64,000 bases of DNA from Cerrena zonata (lineage: Eukaryota > Basidiomycota > Agaricomycetes > Polyporales > Cerrenaceae): contig JASBNA010000065.1 in assembly GCA_038087015.1 (NCBI GenBank), forward strand, positions 175,182-239,181. The letters are read 5' to 3'. Below are positions 58,164 through 64,000 of the stretch, in pieces (within the stretch, counting starts at the first letter, position 1; each line of letters starts with the position of its first letter). The position numbers and the translations under genes are program-made. The notes beneath the pieces are model-generated. The model did not search any database, was not told where the DNA came from, and was given only the letters and a program-made list of their open reading frames with translations.

Positions 58164-58293
58164 GGTATGTTAGAAATTGTGAATAAAGGGGTGACTTTCT
58201 GGAACCTTTGGGAAAGGGACTGGAGGGATGTACAAGAGATGTAGAGACAATTCCACCTCAATAATACTACTTTTATTCTCGGACACTCTCACT

Positions 58294-58826
58294 ATGGCAC
58301 ATAGCAGCTTAAATCTAAAGCTTCTCAAACTGCTTGTACAGAATCTACCAGAAACTTTACCATCTCCTCCTATAGACCAGAGTGCTTATTCAGCATTCGC
58401 AAACTTCTCCCTTGATCCTGACCTTGTGGAGAGAACGGGAACCGAAGCCGGTGCTTTCAGATGTGATACTGGCAGTTAGACGGAAAGCATGTCAAGGAGT
58501 CTCGTTGACCTGTTATGAAATTCCATGACATGAAGGAGCCCATCAAAAACATCGCCGAGGCCCAAGGTCCCGAGAGCGAAAGCGAGGTCAACGAAGATGA
58601 CGAAGATGAGGACGATGAAGACGGACATGGGGAGTTTGAGATGGGTGTGAGCGGGTCGGAATTCATCATTGATGAAGATGTCGACTTGAATGCACTGGAA
58701 TTGCGGGATATCCTTTCAGACAATCCATCAACGACTGATTCGAGTCTCTCTAATGACAATACAAGCCACCCCGCTGAAGCAGCTGCTGCGTCTGATACAT
58801 CAGACATTCCTGACTTCGACTTTTAG
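58294..58826 (+). CDS. Hypothetical protein with acidic C-terminus
   Basis: Starts ATG 58,294 (MAHSSLNLKLLKLLVQNLPE). The first frame reads to 58,479; a shift near 58,440 would allow PKPVLSDVILAVRRKACQG. The 3' frame (58,515-58,826) encodes a very acidic tract (runs of Asp/Glu at about 58,590-58,625) and a Ser/Ala-rich end finishing DIPDFDF. The leading helix and acidic tail resemble the end of a transposon-encoded protein, but I cannot assign it. A two-exon gene or a relic are both possible. Confidence 0.35.
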
Positions 58827-58849
58827 AATTACTTGACTTTCTCACATGT

Positions 58850-59282
58850 TAGAATTACATTATTCACTTGTTAACATCGAGGAGATATTTGTTATGTTTC
58901 TCACGATGTTTTTTAAAAAGATTTTGGTGCAAAATATTCTAAATGTTTTCTTTCAATGTTCTTCAAATATTTAATTGGGAGAAATAGCTGGTTCCTGCAT
59001 TACTATCAATGCTACATAGCATACTGAGATACACAGGCAATTATTTAGAGTCTTATTTAGACACTCAGGCTGGTATTTCATGGTTCAGGAATGTCACCAC
59101 TTTCCTAAATAGGCATATGCTCTGGTCAAAAACATTGTAAAAATAGGGTAATAAACATTGTTAGAAATATTCTACATGTTTCTCCCATGTTCTTTTTCGG
59201 TGGACATTATGTAAACAGATAATGTATTTCCTCAATGTTCTTTCCCTGGCATCACTGATGCCAGAGCTGAATCCCCGCTGTG
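58850..59282 (+). mobile_element. Diverged element with hairpin + ATCCCCGCTGTG end
   Basis: The right end has the perfect stem CTGGCATC (59,246-59,253), loop ACT, GATGCCAG (59,257-59,264), six bases, then ATCCCCGCTGTG (59,271-59,282). The body has ACATGTT/AACATTGTTA-type motifs like the family but no alignable sequence. The left boundary is unclear, so the start is approximate. Confidence 0.5.
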
Positions 59283-59313
59283 TAAGCAAGAAAGCGTAAT
59301 GGTATAATTTTCT

Positions 59314-59520
59314 GCTCCTCCGCATCTGTCTTCGACAGAAGCTCCGTCGCAGGATGATGACCGAAGGCGCCAGGACCGGGAAAGGCCAAGAAAAGGAAGT
59401 GGTAAGCAAGGACAAACAATGCGTAGGGGAGACGCGACGCGACGTGGGGCAGGTCACAGGGTCCTGCGTGAAAGGTCACGTGAAATCGAAAACGTCCCAA
59501 GAGAAGACTAGTTATTTAAA
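59314..59520 (-). repeat. Repeat H, truncated copy holding the MITE empty site
   Basis: Type-A hairpin at 59,314-59,350, then GGCGCCAGGACCGGGAAAGG, GTAAGCAAGGACAAACAATG and GGGGCAGGTCACAGGGTCC. It is parallel to 60,284-60,775 except that the latter has a 296-bp insertion after GACAAACAA. The far end (GATCC...GGTATCGGAA) is missing, and sequence passes directly into the next copy. Confidence 0.75.
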
Positions 59521-59540
59521 AGCAGCGACAAGTCGCACAA

Positions 59541-59728
59541 TTCCGATACCTCAATATATAGTAAAATAAACAAAAGCAAAATGTCTCCCGCTCCTCCGCA
59601 TCTGTCTTCGACAGAAGCTCTGTCACAGGGATACAGAGCAAAGCATGAGATCAAGCCACAATAAGTCCGAATGAAAACACCAAGTGGCTGCTCTTCCGCA
59701 TCTGTCTTCGACAGAAGCTCCGTCGCGT
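59541..59728 (-). repeat. Repeat H, copy with two type-A hairpins
   Basis: Begins TTCCGATACC (59,541-59,550), then hairpins at 59,590-59,626 and 59,691-59,727. The linker between them (ACAGGGATACAGAGC...CCAAGTGGC) matches the linker at 39,774-39,836 in reverse. Confidence 0.75.
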
Positions 59729-60063
59729 AGCGAGACACCAGGAGGCATAAACAAACAATGATAATAAAATAAAAATAAGAAGACACGCAGTTACAACAAA
59801 CAACAAAGTCAGTAACTACAGCCTGAGTATGTGCCAAAAATTTCATCGCGAGGGGAGGCCGAAAGAGGCAAAAAGATAGCGGGCAGAGAAGGGAGGGGAG
59901 GACCAAACTCCTGGTCACATGACAAGAGAAGAGGTATGTGCCCGCTGGTGAGTAAGCGCTGGGTTACCAGATAAGGGAGAACAAGGACGGGATGGTGTCT
60001 CTGATCATGTGGAATGGAAATTTCCCAATAGATAACTAGTTAAAGCAGCGACAAGTCGCACAA
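59729..60063. other. Unassigned region between repeat-H copies
   Basis: No gene. The antisense frame 59,508-59,918 is only a read-through of repeat sequence. The segment before 60,064 (AGCAGCGACAAGTCGCACAA) is the conserved outer edge of repeat H. Confidence 0.4.
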
Positions 60064-60802
60064 TTCCGATACCTTGAGTACAAATGGATATTTTTTATCC
60101 CATCTCAGTTGAGTGTGAAAAAATATGTAATAAGATATGAACCAAAAAAACATCTTGTGAATGTTCCTCCGGTTCTGTCTGCGACAGAACCTCCGTCACA
60201 TCACTGCATAAGCAACAAAGTATGACGGCATAAGACAATATGACATATAGATAAGCAAAAAATAAAAACATATTCCCATCTCTGCTCCTCCGCATCTGTC
60301 TTCGACAGAAGCTCCGTCGCAGGATGGTGACCAAAGGCGCCAGTACCGGGAAAGGCCAAGAAAAGGAAGTGGTAAGCAAGGACAAACAATTGCACAGCGG
60401 GGATTGACGCGTGCGATCACAGAGCGCACGTAATTAACATGACAAAAACATGTTGCATGTTTTTTGAATGTTTTTTGGAGCAAACATGCTAACAAACATG
60501 CCAGTCACAGTGCGTGACTTCCCGTCCCTATAGGTCCAGATATAGAATACTTTGTGACGTGCCGCTCACTCTGTGACACGCCATGTTTTTTGGCATGTTT
60601 AGTTCAGAAACACGCGAAAAACATTCAGAATGTTTTTCGCGTGTTCATTACGTGCGCTCAACGGTCGCACGCTGTAATCCCCGCTGTGCAATACGTAGGG
60701 GAGACGCGACGCGACGTGGGGCAGGTCACAGGGTCCCGCGCGAAAGGTCACGTGAATTTGGAAACGTCCCAAGAGAAAAAAAACCGATCCAGGGTATCGG
60801 AA
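60064..60802 (-). mobile_element. Repeat H, long copy with type-B and type-A hairpins and nested MITE
   Basis: Bounded by TTCCGATACC (60,064-60,073) and GGTATCGGAA (60,793-60,802). A type-B hairpin (60,163-60,199, stem GGTTCTGTC/GACAGAACC) and a type-A hairpin (60,284-60,320) are separated by the same linker found inverted at 23,831-23,891. The 296-bp MITE lies at 60,393-60,688. Confidence 0.75.
60393..60688. mobile_element. Terminal-hairpin MITE, complete copy
   Basis: 296 bp from CACAGCGGGGAT to ATCCCCGCTGTG. Both ends have the same layout: 12-nt terminus, five bases, then a hairpin (CGTGCG...CGCACG at 60,410-60,430 and at 60,651-60,671). Inverted similarity extends about 45 bp. The body is built from CATGTTTTTT and AAACATGCC-type dyads. 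The unoccupied homologous site is at about 59,419. The window start (1-190) is a second copy. Non-autonomous; transposase unknown. Confidence 0.85.
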
Positions 60803-62384
60803 CCAACCCTAGAGGGTCGGAACAGGAGATGGACGAGGGCGGAGTTTCTTTTGCTAAGATTAGCGGTGGCTGATGTCACGCTTGTAAGTAGAATGTGCAA
60901 GACAAGAGTCGCATTTCTATACATATTCTACTCCTTTATCAATATCATTACTCGACCTATCTGAGAGTATGAAGAAGATCCGCTCGAGACATCACTAGCG
61001 ATTCATACAGATCTCTCTCAAAAACGGTGTTGCAATTTCAGCCTTTCCGTCTCTGGCAAGCTCAGTTCTACGTTTTTCTTGTTCAAACTTTGGAGAAGAT
61101 ATACAGTATCATATATTGATAACATACTACAATTATATATTTTATTGACAGCCGGAAGGGTGTATACCCATAAAGTTTGAAAAGTGAGCGTCATTCAAAC
61201 TCCCCAGGAATGATATTACTAATTAAACGGGCTCAAGGAGGGCTTATTAGACTATTTTGGAGCTTAAGTATGAGTATAAACCTAACCTCAATACCAGAAA
61301 TTCAGGATTCATGATAGACACTGTTGGTGCACCCTCACGCCGTATTTATGTGAAGATAATGTCACTATCTCAGTAAGCCATTTTGTCCTCCACCAGCAAA
61401 GGATCTATCCGACGGCCTCGGCGGCATTTACTCTAGTGACAAGGTACTCAGCTAAAGGTCGAAGGATCAAACTGCCAACAGTATGGCGGTTAGATCGACA
61501 CGGAGATAGACGAGGGGACGGACGACTGGTCAACGGCGGTACAACGAGTGAGACGAGAGGCAATACGAGGGCGGAAGTCGTAAGGGATCAGCTAAGTCAG
61601 ACGGAATGATGTTTCGAGTGCAGGAAAGAAGATGGATTCTGAGTAGCAGGTTCGAGTTATTTATACAGTTAGAGACTCTCCTCAAGCCGTGCTTTTAGCC
61701 GAGAGTCCTGCAATTGTGATTAGTGCGACATAAGAGAAGACCATAAAAGGATGAGCGGAATATGAAAACAGAATAAGCTTGAATAGAAGACCTTCCTTTA
61801 AAGGAAAGGTCCTCGACCGACTAGGAAAGTGCAAGGGCATGAGAACAAAAAATAAGGAAAAGCAAGGGGATTGGCCGTGTGGTCAAGCAAGACAAGAAGA
61901 AAGACCCAAACCTTCTGACTCGAGCAATGACTCGGTGTGACGAAGTGGTGTCCCCGAGGATGACGAAACCTCCCCCGAAAGGATCGTTCTCACTCGCACT
62001 CGTCCGCAACCTACGTCTCGAGTCTTCGGATCGTTGTCTGACACCCTGAGCTACCGTGGATATATTCAATAATATGCAAATTATAGGGAAAAGAGAAGAG
62101 AGAAGAGACTTGGATACGAGGATGTCCGTGAGTTTCAAACAATCCTATCCAGACGGTTCTTGACCAGATGCCTAATAAGGAAGGAGCTGGATACCTGGAC
62201 CTCACACATACCTAATCTAATAAGCCTTATCAATCATCTGATCAAACTAGGCTAATTAGGCCCCAACCACGCTCTGAATGCATTGTCGGAATATCTCCTG
62301 AGTATCTCGACGTCGTTCCCTTCTATGGTAACGCCTTCTTTCCTTTTGAGTAAGTCTGTAGATTAAAACGAGAACGTCTGATCG
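60803..62384. other. Unassigned region, no gene recognised
   Basis: Purine-rich sequence at 61,490-61,600, a CCTTcCTTTAAAGGaAAGG dyad near 61,792-61,811, and short frames without motifs. It could include an old LTR, but no paired copy or TG...CA ends are evident. Confidence 0.4.
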
Positions 62385-62525
62385 GTGGGGAGGGTGGGCC
62401 CATGGGCCCGGGCTCATGAGTCCATGAGCCCTCTTTGCCTAGTCAAAGCGGTCAATTGTCAATTGTCAAAGTAGTCAATGATGCTTATGAAATGTCACCA
62501 TTGCCCATGGGCCCATTGCGGCTAT
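62385..62525. repeat. GC-rich palindromic MITE-like segment
   Basis: GGGCCCATGGGCCC (62,396-62,409) is a perfect palindrome. It is followed by the hairpin GGGCTCATG-AGTC-CATGAGCCC (62,410-62,431), a TCAATTGTCAATTGTCAA direct repeat, and GCCCATGGGC (62,503-62,512). GGGCCCATGGGC at both sides suggests inverted ends of a small hAT-like MITE, but no target duplication is visible. Confidence 0.5.
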
Positions 62526-62839
62526 TAACACCGCAGTGAGACAATACTTATAATATGACTTGCCGGTACTGCTGAGCATCGTTTGCAAGATTTGAGTGGG
62601 GGAATACACTGGGGTCTTGACTCGGAGGAATATGTATATTATCAGTTAGCTGACTCGAGTGTCATACTTGTGGTGGGCATTAATAATCGAATACCAATCA
62701 TGATGGTGATCCGGGAAGATAAGATTAAGATAATGTGTATCTCAGTCAATTGCTTCGACCATTGGCCATTCCTAGCTCTGCCTCCGCCACTCCACCTGTT
62801 ACAGCAAGGTATTGTCCTCCCAAGTAGACTATAACTACC

Positions 62840-64000
62840 ATGGATATTCGTAAAACTCTCAATAAAACTCTTTCAAACTCGCTCGAACTTGTAACTGAGG
62901 GCATAAACCGTGACTATGCCTCCAGTTTTCTCCAACCTCATTCCTTCGCATACAGTCAAAGTTGTCACTAGGAATATCTTACAAGCTGTAGTCTCTCACT
63001 GCCAGTTATGTAGGGCACCTATGGGTCCTGTCCGAGTACATGAGGGCTCGCAACCTAGTAACCGACACCATCGAGGAAGGATTGTACAAACCGTGAGTAG
63101 TTGCCGCTTTTGTAGCACTTCATATCGTCTGAAACCCAATAACAGTGTAGTCGTCAACGCGAAGGCTGTCACTGGACTGCACATCTCACAGATACAGCTT
63201 ATTTCTACGAAGACTCACAAAGGCTTTCTCATCAGATCCAGTTGCTTCGACTCGGGCGGCAGGGAACCTTTGTTCCACTTCTCTCAAGCGACTATGTTCT
63301 CCGCCTTGCTGATCCTATCATGGCTATTAATGTACCATCCACTGATGGGTCTATCGAGTGTAGCAGCCCTGAATGCCACCTCGCTACCAATAATTCTAGA
63401 CGACACCGTGCCTCTCGTCTCTGCACACGACAAATGTGCAAGTCTTGCTGTACTCGAACTTCCCAACGTGCCATATCTCAAGGACTTCAATCCAATAGTT
63501 GCCGTGCTCATTCTCAATCCCCCTCTCAAGCTACATCTCAAGATACTGGTATCAACGAGCTCGCCTCTATCCAGAGTCAACCGCTATCAGCTCAGACTCA
63601 ACTCCAACGTTTTGAACCCCCAGTACATACACTCTCTAGCCCTGCAGGTCCAAACTCGCATGCTGGAGCCCATTGACGTCTCTGTGTCTATACCATCAAG
63701 TTCACAACGACAGAATACCACTAGTACCCCTGCCCCCTCGACTCAACCACCAGTCCCAGGATCTTCAAGACGTACGAAGACTCTATCAATTCCAATTGCG
63801 CCAGAGGCTCTTCAAAACTATCAAACTGCTAGGCAGAAAGCTGATGAAGCGAAAACTCTAAAGCAAGAGCGTTTAGAGCTTCAAGAGGAATCGAAGCGGA
63901 CTTGTGAGGTTGTTCTGTTTTACGAGGTATGACTCTATTCCCTTGTGTTATATTTCTACTGATACTATTCTTATTAGAATGGAAAACCGCCGCTGAAGGT
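62840..64000 (+). CDS. Cys-rich hypothetical protein, runs off the window
   Basis: A candidate first exon starts ATG 62,840 (MDIRKTLNKTLSNSLELVTE). A second piece carries CQLCRAPMG and ends at GTGAGTAG (63,089), with acceptor CTCACAG at 63,191. The next frame (63,194-63,676) reads GTFVPLLSSDYVLRLADP and then a Cys cluster, CSSPECH and CTRQMCKSCC followed by CRAH, which looks zinc-binding. Beyond it, Ser/Pro-rich sequence and a helical RQKADEAKTLKQERLELQEE segment lie in another frame, to 63,932. A second frame is open from 62,910 to 63,932 (340 codons) and overlaps all of this. Because the Cys cluster is family-like I prefer the spliced reading, but one frame change remains unexplained. Confidence 0.45.

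Noticed and set aside
23802..60320. CRISPR-like array for the regularly shaped hairpins
   Set aside because: Copies are dispersed, inverted and irregularly spaced, and the sequence is eukaryotic; it is a repeat family.
59508..60495. Antisense ORFs over the hairpin repeats
   Set aside because: They are read-throughs of repeat H, and the same peptides recur wherever the repeat occurs.
61490..62220. Possible solo LTR
   Set aside because: Composition is suggestive, but no TG...CA ends, target duplication or second copy in the window.
1..64000. Telomeric repeats or tRNA genes
   Set aside because: No TTAGGG-type arrays and no convincing A-box/B-box pair with cloverleaf were seen by eye.

Overview
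The window looks like nuclear DNA of a basidiomycete fungus, probably an Agaricomycete. The evidence is short introns (about 50-60 nt) with CTAAC-like branch points, transposon families typical of that group (a hAT element, a Plavaka/KDZ-type transposase, a Helitron helicase, a LINE with RNase H, a tyrosine recombinase), and gene relics close to fungal proteins. I cannot place it to genus. It is a gene-poor, transposon-rich compartment: most recognisable host genes are broken, and only a few loci look intact.

Layout. 0-4.4 kb holds a muskelin pseudogene (minus strand) split by a TA-flanked MITE, then a partial unidentified ORF. 4.76-18.69 kb is a nearly perfect inverted repeat: two 6,878-bp arms around a 173-bp spacer, mirror axis at 11,727. 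Each arm carries the same decayed hAT element, and each hAT carries the same 621-bp nested MITE. 18.8-21.8 kb is a saccharopine dehydrogenase (LYS9-type) relic split by a 2,255-bp insert that carries the promoter-side part of an SMP-domain (Mug190-like) gene. 21.9-30 kb holds dispersed repeats, a tyrosine-recombinase fragment, a truncated Helitron helicase and an internally deleted Plavaka-like transposase. 30.9-32.6 kb holds an apparently intact multi-exon gene whose protein looks like an ATP-grasp enzyme; a paralogue lies at 53.2-55.2 kb on the other strand. 42.9-44.6 kb is a well preserved JmjC-domain gene. 46.4-47.4 kb is a LINE 3' relic and 48.5-49.0 kb a RecQ helicase fragment. 55.9-60.8 kb is a nest of small non-autonomous elements. 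The window ends inside a Cys-rich gene (62.8 kb onward).

Three things stand out. (1) A family of small hairpins keeps constant flanks (GCTCCTCC...TCCGTCGC) while its 9-bp stems differ in sequence yet stay complementary; ten copies occur in the window. (2) Four otherwise dissimilar elements share one end structure: a hairpin, 5-6 nt, then ATCCCCGCTGTG; one of them has both ends, and a related repeat copy supplies its empty site. (3) The ATP-grasp-like paralogue pair may be an undescribed enzyme family. The large palindrome is either a very recent rearrangement or an assembly fold-back and should be verified.

Functionally I see no operon or pathway cluster. The probable live genes (two ATP-grasp-like, one JmjC, possibly the Cys-rich gene) are separated by transposon debris. 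All identifications come from reading the sequence and remembered family motifs; no database search was run.
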